DNA of 64,000 bases from Elusimicrobium minutum. GTDB taxonomy: Bacteria; Elusimicrobiota; Elusimicrobia; Elusimicrobiales; UBA9959. The notes beneath the pieces are model-generated. The model was not told the DNA's origin. It did not search any database and saw only the letters and a list, made by a program, of their open reading frames with translations. This document shows positions 37,466 through 46,693 of the stretch, piece after piece; position 1 is the stretch's first letter, and every line of letters begins with the position of its first letter. Both the position numbers and the translations under genes were made by a program. The DNA lies in contig DYIF01000003.1 in the NCBI GenBank assembly GCA_020723765.1, positions 107,675-171,674 on the forward strand, given 5' to 3'.

Positions 37466-38968
37466 TTATCTTTTAATTTTTTTGAAAATGTATTTAATAT
37501 ATATTTTAATATAATCCGTAACGGAAAGATAATGAAAGTTATGTTTTTTGCCTTTTAATAAAGAAAGATATCCCATTATCGCTATCGCCGGGAAAAGTAA
37601 ATTTTTAGACGGCATTAGTTTGTATATCTTATATTTTACCGCGATATCGGCAAAACCTTTTGGAATATAACCGGATAATAGTATTAAGTTTGCTATTTTA
37701 GAATAATTTTTATTAAATGTGTTCCCTGTAATCGCATACGGCAGATATTTTTTGCTTTCGTTTATTTCTTTAATCTGATCTTTATTTAAAATATTCAATT
37801 TTAGAGCGGTTTTTAATATCTCGGTATTGGGATAATATCTTAACCAGTATATGGCCGGCATATCCGACTTGTAGTTTGCTGAAAAGATAAAATCTTTTTC
37901 CAGATCGGATACGCTCTGGTTTGGAAGTCCTATCATATAATTGGAATATACGTATATTTTCGATTTTCTTAAAACCGATAACGCGTTTTTTATTTTGTCG
38001 ATATTTTGATTTCTATTTAAAATTTTCCATAGTTTTGAGGATGTGGTTTGTATACCTATGTTTACCGCTCCGCACCCGGAATCTTCAAGCGCCTTAACGG
38101 TATCCTCGTCTATGTGATACGGATGAACGCAACAAAAATAAGGCAGATTTATCTTTTTTTTGTATTCGGAAGCAAAGTCAAAAAGCCATTTTTTGTCCGC
38201 CGAAAAAACCTCGTCGTAAAAAGTTACTCTTTTTATCCCGTATTTGTTTTTTGCGTATTCCAATTCTTCGATTATATTCGGTATGCTTCGTCTTCTAAAG
38301 AAATTATGTGGATAGATCTTTTTTATCGAAGAGTTCCAGCAATAAGAACAATTGAACATGCATCCCCTCGATCCGATTATGGTATAACTGTTTTGAATCG
38401 CTATTTTGCATTCTTTATAAAATATTTCTTTATCGGGAAAAGGAAGAGTGTCAAGATTCGATATTAATTCCCTGGGTTTATTTATTCGTATTTCGCCTTT
38501 TAAATCGCGAAACGCTAAATTTTTTATTTGGTGAGGGTCCTTATTTTCTTTTAAATGAGTTAAAAGCTCCAAAAACGCTTCTTCCCCCTCTCCTATTATC
38601 GCAAAATCGCAGTATCCGTCTTTTATTACATATTCCGGAACCGAAGATGGATGTATTCCCCCGAAAACTATTACCGTATCTTTTTTAATTTCTTTTATTT
38701 TTTTTGCCATTTCCAAAGACCATGCGTAGTTGTCAGATATTACTGAAAATGCGACGATATCGGGAGAGTCCTTTTTTATTTTCTCCAAAATTTCTTTTTT
38801 AAAATTAAAAAAATTTTCGTATAAATAATTTTTGTCTAAAAAAAAATTATGAAAAAGCGCCGGTTCGAAATATAGTTTTAAATCATTAAAGCCGTGCTTT
38901 TTGATATACGAGCAAAGATATTCGATTCCGAGGTTTTCGTAATGGGATGTTACAAATCCTATTCTCAT
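37466..38968 (-). CDS. B12-binding-domain radical SAM protein
   Basis: VFGGIHPSSVPEYVIK, IIGEGEEAFLELL, GSRGCMFNCSYCWNS. Confidence 0.88.
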   Translation of the reverse strand: MRIGFVTSHYENLGIEYLCSYIKKHGFNDLKLYFEPALFHNFFLDKNYLYENFFNFKKEILEKIKKDSPDIVAFSVISDNYAWSLEMAKKIKEIKKDTVIVFGGIHPSSVPEYVIKDGYCDFAIIGEGEEAFLELLTHLKENKDPHQIKNLAFRDLKGEIRINKPRELISNLDTLPFPDKEIFYKECKIAIQNSYTIIGSRGCMFNCSYCWNSSIKKIYPHNFFRRRSIPNIIEELEYAKNKYGIKRVTFYDEVFSADKKWLFDFASEYKKKINLPYFCCVHPYHIDEDTVKALEDSGCGAVNIGIQTTSSKLWKILNRNQNIDKIKNALSVLRKSKIYVYSNYMIGLPNQSVSDLEKDFIFSANYKSDMPAIYWLRYYPNTEILKTALKLNILNKDQIKEINESKKYLPYAITGNTFNKNYSKIANLILLSGYIPKGFADIAVKYKIYKLMPSKNLLFPAIAIMGYLSLLKGKKHNFHYLSVTDYIKIYIKYIFKKIKR

Positions 38969-39981
38969 CTTATTTCCAGAGGCAATTCGGATGCGTTTTT
39001 AAATATCTTTTCTCTAAATTCTTTGTCGATTATAAGACAATTTTTATTTTTAGTTTTTTTAAATAATTCGTGCCCCCACATCCTATCGAGAATTTTTTTT
39101 AAATCTTCATTTTTTATATTTCCGAAAGATAAAGGAAGATATGCGCAGGGCTGGACTTCTCCATACGGAGATATATAAAAAGTATTTTTTAAAAATATGC
39201 CGCATACCGAAGGTCCCGGAATTCCTTTAAAATAAAAAAGAGAAGGATTTATGGAGTCTATTATCATTTTTTCATCTTCATCGGTTAAAAGGTTTTTTTC
39301 GCAAAAGTTTAAGAGTCCGTTTCCTACCGGTCTTAGCGGCATTACTCTTATCGCGGTAACATTATAAGATTTCGCTATCTCTTCAAACTTTTTGAAGAAA
39401 TCGGTATTTATTTTGTCTCTGGTAACGTATGTGGATAATATTACCGGGAGTTTGTATTTTCGGGCAAATTTCAGGGTTCTTAGAATATTTTCAAACAATC
39501 CTTTTTTGTTTCTTATTTCTTCGTGTTTCGTTTCCGGACAATCCATACTCACCGAAAGGCATGAAAGATCGGATTCCTTTAGCTTTTTTATAACCTCTTC
39601 GTTTTCGGCGACTCCGTTGGTTTCCAGGATAGTTATGAAATATCGAGAAGAAAACCTTACAATCTCGAATATGTCTTTTCTTAAAAAAGCCTCTCCTCCG
39701 GTTATGTTTAGCCTCGGCACCCCCATTTTATGTATTTCCATCAAAATTTTTTTTATTTCTTTTGTGTCCAGTTCCGCCGAAATTTCTTTTTCGTATTTTC
39801 CGGCGGAGCAGTGGGGGCAGTTTAACTGACATCTGTATGTTACCCCTAAAACGCATGATGCGGGCGTTAAAAAACCTAAAAGATTTTTTACATAATTTGA
39901 TAAGACTTTAAAGTATAAGCGAAAAGGCGTAAGTTTTATGAAAAGTTTTAAAAGAAATATGGTTTTTTTTATGCTTCTCAT
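38965..39981 (-). CDS. radical SAM/SPASM protein
   Basis: CQLNCPHCSAG, NITGGEAFLRKDIFEIV, SPYGEVQPCAYLPLSFGNI; paralogous to 44312-45346. Confidence 0.85.
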   Translation of the reverse strand: MRSIKKTIFLLKLFIKLTPFRLYFKVLSNYVKNLLGFLTPASCVLGVTYRCQLNCPHCSAGKYEKEISAELDTKEIKKILMEIHKMGVPRLNITGGEAFLRKDIFEIVRFSSRYFITILETNGVAENEEVIKKLKESDLSCLSVSMDCPETKHEEIRNKKGLFENILRTLKFARKYKLPVILSTYVTRDKINTDFFKKFEEIAKSYNVTAIRVMPLRPVGNGLLNFCEKNLLTDEDEKMIIDSINPSLFYFKGIPGPSVCGIFLKNTFYISPYGEVQPCAYLPLSFGNIKNEDLKKILDRMWGHELFKKTKNKNCLIIDKEFREKIFKNASELPLEIR

Positions 39982-41546
39982 AATATTTTCTTTACGTCTA
40001 TAAAATATGTCGAGTCGTCTATTTTTGTCCCGTATTTTTCGGCGAGTTCCAAAATTTTAAATTTTTTTTCTTTGTTTAAGAGATATTTCTCATAAGACAA
40101 TTTTCTTATTTTGTCGTAGGCTTGAGGCGTTTCCAGATAAGATTTTGAATAATATTTTTTATCCACGATTACATAGTCTATCTTTTCTTTTCCGATTATC
40201 TCTTTTATTTTTTCAAGAGAATCGGTGTAATAAACATCCGTAGAATAATCGTATCTTTTTTTTAATTCCGCGCAGTAGATCCGACTTGCGGTACAAATTA
40301 TTTTTTCAGAACTTTCCATGGCGTAGGAGTTTCTTTTGGTAAAGTAAGGTATAAAGATATCGGAAGGATGAGAGAGAATTAATGAGTCGGTCGACGTGTT
40401 TTCGTTTATAAACGACATCGTTTCGGAATTTATTTTTTGAAACTGAGAATCCGGCTTAAAAGGAAAAAAAATTAAAATTAATATTAGTATAAAATATTTG
40501 CCTATATTTATTCTAAGCTCGTTAGCGATAGTCTCGTTGGATTTTATAAGTATTAATGATGTGAGAAAAGGGATGGCGAAATTTGTCTGTTTGGAAGCGT
40601 ATCCCGGAGAAACAAATAGGCAAGAGATTGAAAAGGATATCAATACCGAAAAAAATAAAATAAAATCCTCTTTCGCGAATATTTTTTTAAAAAGCTCGGC
40701 TTTTTCTTTGGCTATTATTATAAACGATATTAAGGTTATCGATATAATGGAGTAAAAATAATAAACGTATAATTTCGGATATTCGTTGAAATTTAGAAAA
40801 TAGTTTTCTATAAAATTTATGTTTTGAACTTGAGTTTTAAAATGATCTTTCCATTCAAATCCGTTTTTTATTTTGTCTATTTGAGTTTTTAAAATATCGT
40901 GATTTAATATCGCCAATAAAATTAAAATAAGCGGGATAAAATAATATAATTTGATTTTCTTGCCCAAACGGATAAACCGAAAATAGACGAGAGTTAGGAT
41001 AAACGGCAAAGAGGCCGAGTAGAAATATCCGAAAAATGCCGAGAATAACAAAAATGCCTTATCTTTTTGAGAATAAAACTGAAAAATCGTAGCTAAAAAT
41101 AAAAGAAAACCTATATTTCTCCTGAAGTCTGAGAAAAATATGTCGGTGACGGATATAAAAATAGAGAAAAATAAAGAATAAATAAAAACTATTTCGATTT
41201 TTTTTATGTTAAGACTTTGGCGGATAAAATAGAAGAAAAGAACCGATGCTAAAATTTGTGAGATAACGGCTATCGCTATGGATATGTATTTGGGCGTGGA
41301 TGCAAACTTTAAGAAATACGAATATATAAGCGAAACGATGGGGTTAAATAAAATGTTTTTTAGATTGGTCGCGGTTAAGGATTTATTTATCAAATCTTTT
41401 TCAAACAAATCCGATTCGTTTTGAGAATAAGCGAGATAATGATAATAGTTGTCTCTATATATGGTATCGGGATCGGATATCTCCTTCCAATGAATAAATA
41501 CTGATAATAAAGCGAAAGTAATAAACAGAAAAAATTTTAAAATCAT
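39978..41546 (-). CDS. polytopic membrane protein (GT-C-like)
   Basis: Many TM helices, soluble C-terminal domain; ATG at 41546 overlaps the upstream stop. Confidence 0.6.
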   Translation of the reverse strand: MILKFFLFITFALLSVFIHWKEISDPDTIYRDNYYHYLAYSQNESDLFEKDLINKSLTATNLKNILFNPIVSLIYSYFLKFASTPKYISIAIAVISQILASVLFFYFIRQSLNIKKIEIVFIYSLFFSIFISVTDIFFSDFRRNIGFLLFLATIFQFYSQKDKAFLLFSAFFGYFYSASLPFILTLVYFRFIRLGKKIKLYYFIPLILILLAILNHDILKTQIDKIKNGFEWKDHFKTQVQNINFIENYFLNFNEYPKLYVYYFYSIISITLISFIIIAKEKAELFKKIFAKEDFILFFSVLISFSISCLFVSPGYASKQTNFAIPFLTSLILIKSNETIANELRINIGKYFILILILIFFPFKPDSQFQKINSETMSFINENTSTDSLILSHPSDIFIPYFTKRNSYAMESSEKIICTASRIYCAELKKRYDYSTDVYYTDSLEKIKEIIGKEKIDYVIVDKKYYSKSYLETPQAYDKIRKLSYEKYLLNKEKKFKILELAEKYGTKIDDSTYFIDVKKIL

Positions 41547-42931
41547 TTTATTATGCTTCTCTTTAAAAATTTTAAAATCAGTATCCATAATAATTTGGGG
41601 TTTTTGCTCGGAAGCGATCTTAAAATTCTAAAAATTCTTATCGGAGAATAATAAAAATGCGCGTTGGCTTTGAATTTCAATTTTTTTAATTCGGTTTCCG
41701 ATAGAATTCCCGATTTTATAAATCCTTCGTAATCTGAATAATGAAATCTATCGGAATTTATGTTTTTTATTTCGGACACAGCTACCATTTTCGCCAGTTC
41801 AGTTCCTTTATACGCCATCGCGGTGGATAGAATCATAGTGTGGAGTTTGGAGTTTTTCATAAAATCTACGGTTTGCTCTATATCTTTTTTCGTTTCAAAA
41901 GGAAAGCCTATCATAAAAAGACCGTGAACATATAAGCCTTTTTTAACGGCGTAATCTATCAGTCCCTTGGTTTTTTTAAGATCCAGATTTTTTTTAATTA
42001 ATTTCTGAACTCTTTCCGAACCGCTTTCTACAGCTATGGCAAAATATTTAACTCTGGATTGGCTCATAACTTCGATGTTTTCTTCGGTTAAAGTCTTTGC
42101 CGACAATCCTCCGGAAAAATAAAGAGCCGTGTCTTGGGGCAGTTCTTTTTTAAACATTTTTAAAATATCGTTGAATCTGGCCGGGTTAAAATTCGCTATA
42201 TCGTCCATTATGTCTATCGCTTTTATCCCATAGGTGTCGTGAAGATATTTGATTTCTTCTATTACTCTTTTGGGAGAATGAGCCCTGAACGATTTGCCGT
42301 GAACCTTATGGCAGAATATGCAATCGAACGGGCATCCTCTCGAAGTATATATAGTCATTGTTTTCGATCCGTATGTATATATGCTGCTATTTACCAATTT
42401 TTGATATTTGTATACGTCTATAGATTGGTAATCCGGAAAGGGAAGTTCGTCCAAATTATCGTATATTTCTTTTTTTCGATTTATTTTAATACCGGTTTTG
42501 TCCAGATATGCTATTGACGGTATTTCCGATATGTCTGTTTTGTTTTCGTAATACTTTATAATCTTTAAAAAAGTTTTCTCTCCTTCGCCTATTACGCAGA
42601 TGTCTATATTTTTGTCTTTGAGAATGTCTTGATAATAGTAAGTTGGATAAGCTCCCCCGACTATGACTTTAGCCTTCGTATTTTCCTTAACAAATCCGGC
42701 TATTTCATGCATAGATTTACCTTGAGCTGTAATGGATCCGATTCCGACGATATCCGGTCTGAATTTAAGTATCTCATTTTTCCAATCTTTGTCAAATATG
42801 TCCAGATGCAATATTTTTATATCCTTATATCCGTTTTGTTTGCATACCGCCGAAATATACATAAGTCCGTGAGGAGGGTTTATCGTTATCAGTTTTGGTA
42901 AGAGTTTGGCCTGGATTAAAAGAATCCTCAT
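41543..42931 (-). CDS. B12-binding-domain radical SAM protein
   Basis: NPPHGLMYISAVCKQNG, VIVGGAYPTYYYQDILK, VIGEGEKTFLKII, TSRGCPFDCIFCHKVHGKSFR; start at MRILLIQAK. Confidence 0.88.
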   Translation of the reverse strand: MRILLIQAKLLPKLITINPPHGLMYISAVCKQNGYKDIKILHLDIFDKDWKNEILKFRPDIVGIGSITAQGKSMHEIAGFVKENTKAKVIVGGAYPTYYYQDILKDKNIDICVIGEGEKTFLKIIKYYENKTDISEIPSIAYLDKTGIKINRKKEIYDNLDELPFPDYQSIDVYKYQKLVNSSIYTYGSKTMTIYTSRGCPFDCIFCHKVHGKSFRAHSPKRVIEEIKYLHDTYGIKAIDIMDDIANFNPARFNDILKMFKKELPQDTALYFSGGLSAKTLTEENIEVMSQSRVKYFAIAVESGSERVQKLIKKNLDLKKTKGLIDYAVKKGLYVHGLFMIGFPFETKKDIEQTVDFMKNSKLHTMILSTAMAYKGTELAKMVAVSEIKNINSDRFHYSDYEGFIKSGILSETELKKLKFKANAHFYYSPIRIFRILRSLPSKNPKLLWILILKFLKRSIIK

Positions 42932-42956
42932 TATGTTTATTTTATATAATATTTGT

Positions 42957-43145
42957 ATGATTATCCAAATAAGGCGTTTTTTCGCTTTTTTCATATGTTT
43001 TATCGGTGTTTTATTGCCTCATAGGTTAAGAATTTATTATTCCGAATTATTGGGATGGGTTGTGCAGTTTGTATATATGAATTACATATATACTCTAAAA
43101 TTTATAATCAAAAATTTAAATGAGAATGAACCCGTTAAAAGATAA
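42957..43145 (+). CDS. small membrane protein, function unknown
   Basis: 62-aa ORF MIIQIRRFFAFFICFIGVLLPHRLRIYY...; ATG 6 nt after TATAAT; overlaps the next gene start. Confidence 0.45.
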   Translation: MIIQIRRFFAFFICFIGVLLPHRLRIYYSELLGWVVQFVYMNYIYTLKFIIKNLNENEPVKR

Positions 43146-43971
43146 CGCAGTTTTGCTTTATTCCGGCGGTACGGACTCTACGCTTTCCGCTGTTTTATTG
43201 CTAGAGAAGGTTAACACCGTTCATCTGCTTACTTTTTCAAGAAAAGGAATCTTTTCGGCTCAAAACGCCGAATTAAACGCTAAAAAATTGATGAATAAGT
43301 ATCCGGGCAGATTCGTTCATAAAATAATCGATGTAGATAAGTTGTTCGCTTTTATATCTTACGAGAATTATTTTAGAAACCTGTTTAAATACGGTTTTTT
43401 TAATCTTACGACATGCGGATTATGCAAACTGGCAATGCATTTAAGAGCCGCGATTTATTGCATAGACAATCAAATAGACGAAATAGCGGACGGGGCAAAC
43501 AACGGAATGTATATGTTTCCGGATCAGCAAAGGGGATATCTGGATCTTTTAAAAGAATACTATTCCAAAATAGGCATAAATTATGAAAATCCGGTTTTCG
43601 ATTTCGAGGCCCCATCCGATATAGATTTTGTCGATAGATTCAGGCTTGAGGAAATTCCCGGACTTAAGGATTACGAGCAAAGTACGGAAGAAACGAGAAA
43701 AAAAACTACGGGTTATAAGCTTTACGAGTTGGGGATAATGCCTTCGGAAAACGTTAAAGGAACGGAAATGGATAGGCGGATGCAACCGAGGTGTTTTCAA
43801 TTTGTTTTATTTAACATATGGCTTTTCTGGTATTATCTTCCGTTTAAAGGAACGGATGATTATAGAAAAGAAGTTTTAATTTTTTATAGAGATAAGTTTG
43901 AAAGAGTATTTAATATGATTTCGGAGTATAAGGAAAAAAAAGAAAAATCTAAGATATATAAGTATATATGA
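43120..43971 (+). CDS. PP-loop ATPase (QueC/ExsB-superfamily-like)
   Basis: N-terminal AVLLYSGGTDSTLSAVLLLE; CGLCKLAMHLRAAIY. Confidence 0.72.
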   Translation: MRMNPLKDNAVLLYSGGTDSTLSAVLLLEKVNTVHLLTFSRKGIFSAQNAELNAKKLMNKYPGRFVHKIIDVDKLFAFISYENYFRNLFKYGFFNLTTCGLCKLAMHLRAAIYCIDNQIDEIADGANNGMYMFPDQQRGYLDLLKEYYSKIGINYENPVFDFEAPSDIDFVDRFRLEEIPGLKDYEQSTEETRKKTTGYKLYELGIMPSENVKGTEMDRRMQPRCFQFVLFNIWLFWYYLPFKGTDDYRKEVLIFYRDKFERVFNMISEYKEKKEKSKIYKYI

Positions 43972-44315
43972 TATTGGATTCCAAAAGATGTTGCGCTTTA
44001 AACTCAAAACCGAATAAACTATCTTTTTTATCCGTTTTAACTTTTGTTTTCCCCATATATCTTTTATCGCTTATTTCTTATTTTTTGTTCGGGTTAATGG
44101 GATTAAATAAATTAGCTTTAAAAATGGGGTCATTATCTTTTATAACATTCAGAATGATAAATACTTCTATGTTTTTCGCAACGAGAAAAAGGATTGTCGA
44201 TATCTTGTATGGGTTTTCCCCCATTACTGCGGTTATTTTTAATACTTATTTTAACATACTGATGCTTTTTGTTTTATATTTATTTGTTTTCTTTCTATTG
44301 AAAGGTCTTTTATGA
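43968..44315 (+). CDS. small integral membrane protein
   Basis: Three hydrophobic segments; 4-bp overlaps with both flanking genes. Confidence 0.6.
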   Translation: MILDSKRCCALNSKPNKLSFLSVLTFVFPIYLLSLISYFLFGLMGLNKLALKMGSLSFITFRMINTSMFFATRKRIVDILYGFSPITAVIFNTYFNILMLFVLYLFVFFLLKGLL

Positions 44316-45346
44316 GAAGCTTTAAGATGTTTGTATTCGGAATAAGAGTGTTTTTTAATAATATTACTTTTAATAATATAATACAAATACTGAGATTTTC
44401 TTTTAAAAGATATCTTTTGGGCAAAAGAGTGCCCGTTTCTGCGGTTTTTGCTTTGACATATAGATGCCAGTGTTCTTGCGTTCATTGTTCGGTAGGAGAT
44501 TACATGGAAAAAGAGGAAATAGATAGCGAATCTGCAAAGAAAATAATTTTTTCGCTTAAAAAATTCGGCGTTTTAAAAATAACTTTTTTCGGCGGAGAGC
44601 CTCTTTTAAGAAAAGATATAGTCGAACTCGTTTCTTTCGCATCTAAGTTGGGGCTTAGAACCTCAATAGATACCAACGGAATATTTATAAACGATAAATT
44701 GGTTTCCGAGCTTAAAAAAGCCGGGATCGGAAATATAAATGTAAGCATAGATAGTTCGGACCCCAAAATTCATGATTTTTTAAGGAAATACGACGGATGT
44801 TTTGAAAAAGCAGTAAACGCTATAAAAATTTGCGTTAAAAACAATATTCCGGTAATCATATCCACTTACGCTTCCAAAAGAGCTTTAAACTCCGGAGATC
44901 TAGAAAAGATAATAGATTTAGGAAAGAAACTTAAAGTAAAAGGAGTCAAAATATTGTTTCCCATACTTTCCGGGAAATGGAGAAAAAAAGAAGAGGAGTT
45001 GCTTAACGATAGCGAAACAAGTCGTCTTATGGGTTTAACCGACCCGGCTTTTGTTTATATAGAAGACGCTTTGGAGATGGTAAAAAGTAATTCCAAAGGA
45101 TGTTCGGCTTTGAGAGGCAACCTTATTTACATATCTCCCACCGGAGAGGTTCAGCCCTGTCCGGCCGTGCCTCTAAGCTTCGGAAACGTTAGAGATAAAA
45201 ATATCGAAGAAATATTGTCTTTAATGGAATATAAGTTTTCTTTGAAGTATTCTGGTAAAAGCGGTTGTATTATGAACGACGGCGAATTTAGAAAGGATCT
45301 TTTCATTCAAAAAGACACATATCCTTTAAAATGCGGGGATAAGTGA
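44312..45346 (+). CDS. radical SAM/SPASM protein
   Basis: CQCSCVHCSVGDY, FFGGEPLLRKDIVELV, SPTGEVQPCPAVPLSFGNV. Confidence 0.87.
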   Translation: MRSFKMFVFGIRVFFNNITFNNIIQILRFSFKRYLLGKRVPVSAVFALTYRCQCSCVHCSVGDYMEKEEIDSESAKKIIFSLKKFGVLKITFFGGEPLLRKDIVELVSFASKLGLRTSIDTNGIFINDKLVSELKKAGIGNINVSIDSSDPKIHDFLRKYDGCFEKAVNAIKICVKNNIPVIISTYASKRALNSGDLEKIIDLGKKLKVKGVKILFPILSGKWRKKEEELLNDSETSRLMGLTDPAFVYIEDALEMVKSNSKGCSALRGNLIYISPTGEVQPCPAVPLSFGNVRDKNIEEILSLMEYKFSLKYSGKSGCIMNDGEFRKDLFIQKDTYPLKCGDK

Positions 45347-46692
45347 TAAAAATATTGTTTGTAAGAACATCTATGGAGCTTGGAATCGGTGGTCCGATTC
45401 CGCCGTTAGGAATAATGTACGTCTCTTCTTACTTAAAAAAAAAATTAAAAGAAATAGATACTAAATTGGTCGATTTCTATTTTTACAATCTTTCGGATTT
45501 TATAAAGATAATTAACGATTACTCTCCCGACATCGTCGCCTTTTCTTCTCTTTCTTGCGAAAAAAATCTTCTTTTGGAGCTTTCGAAAGAGGTAAAAAAA
45601 ATAAATGCCAATATAATTACCGTTTCGGGAGGACCATACCCTACCGTTTCTTACAAAGAGCTTTTAAAATCTCGCGGGATAGATTTTGTCGTTTGCGGAG
45701 AAGGCGAAGAGGCTTTTTTAAAGCTTATAAATCATATATTTTACAATTATGAAAAAGATCTTTTGAATATAGCTTACTTGAAAGATAATAATATTGTTTT
45801 TAATAAATCGGAATTATATGCCGATAATCTCGACGATATTCCTTTCCCGGACTGGGATATTATCGAAATGGATAAATATTTCGAGGTTTATAACTGGAAC
45901 GGGGTAAATAAATATAGAAGATATATGCCGATAATAACATCGAGGGGATGTCCTTACGGTTGTAAGTTTTGTCATTCCACTTTGGGGAAAAAATTTAGAA
46001 AAAGAAGCGTTGAAAACGTTTTAAAAGAAATAAGCATTCTCGTCGAAAAATACGGCATAAAAGAATTCCATATAATAGACGACGTGTTTAATTTCGACCT
46101 TGAAAGAGCAAAAAAAATATTCTGCGAAATTAATAGAAAATACTCCTCTTCTCTGGCTTTTTCTTTTCCAAACGGAATGAGAGCCGATTTGATAGACGAG
46201 GAGTTTATTTCAATTTTGAAAAAATCAGGTTGTTATAAAATTTATTTTGGCATAGAATCTGCTTCTGATGATTTAAGAAATAGAATAATGAATAAAAATA
46301 TAAAAATAGAATCGATAAATTCCGCCGTAGATTTGTGCTTAAAATATGATATTATCCCAGCTGGTTATTTTATATTTGGCTATCCGGGAGAGACCCAAAA
46401 CGATTTGAAAAATACCTTCGATTATATAAAAAAAACGAAACTTATAATAGCTCATTTTTTTAAATTTTCAGATTATTCCGGGAGTATTCGAGAAAAGTCT
46501 TATGATTCTTTTTTCGAATACTCGGAGGACGATACCAAATATTATATATATAAAGCATATGTCGAGTTTTACGATATCAAAAGGATATTTCGTATAATAT
46601 TATACTCTCCGAACAAATTGAAAATATTGCTTAATATAACGGATCTGTTGTTTAAAATATTGATTTTTAAAATAATCTTAAAACTAAGATAG
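45343..46692 (+). CDS. B12-binding-domain radical SAM protein
   Basis: PPLGIMYVSSYLKK, VSGGPYPTVSYKELLK, VCGEGEEAFLKLI, TSRGCPYGCKFCHSTLGKKFR. Confidence 0.88.
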   Translation: MIKILFVRTSMELGIGGPIPPLGIMYVSSYLKKKLKEIDTKLVDFYFYNLSDFIKIINDYSPDIVAFSSLSCEKNLLLELSKEVKKINANIITVSGGPYPTVSYKELLKSRGIDFVVCGEGEEAFLKLINHIFYNYEKDLLNIAYLKDNNIVFNKSELYADNLDDIPFPDWDIIEMDKYFEVYNWNGVNKYRRYMPIITSRGCPYGCKFCHSTLGKKFRKRSVENVLKEISILVEKYGIKEFHIIDDVFNFDLERAKKIFCEINRKYSSSLAFSFPNGMRADLIDEEFISILKKSGCYKIYFGIESASDDLRNRIMNKNIKIESINSAVDLCLKYDIIPAGYFIFGYPGETQNDLKNTFDYIKKTKLIIAHFFKFSDYSGSIREKSYDSFFEYSEDDTKYYIYKAYVEFYDIKRIFRIILYSPNKLKILLNITDLLFKILIFKIILKLR

Positions 46693-46693
46693 G

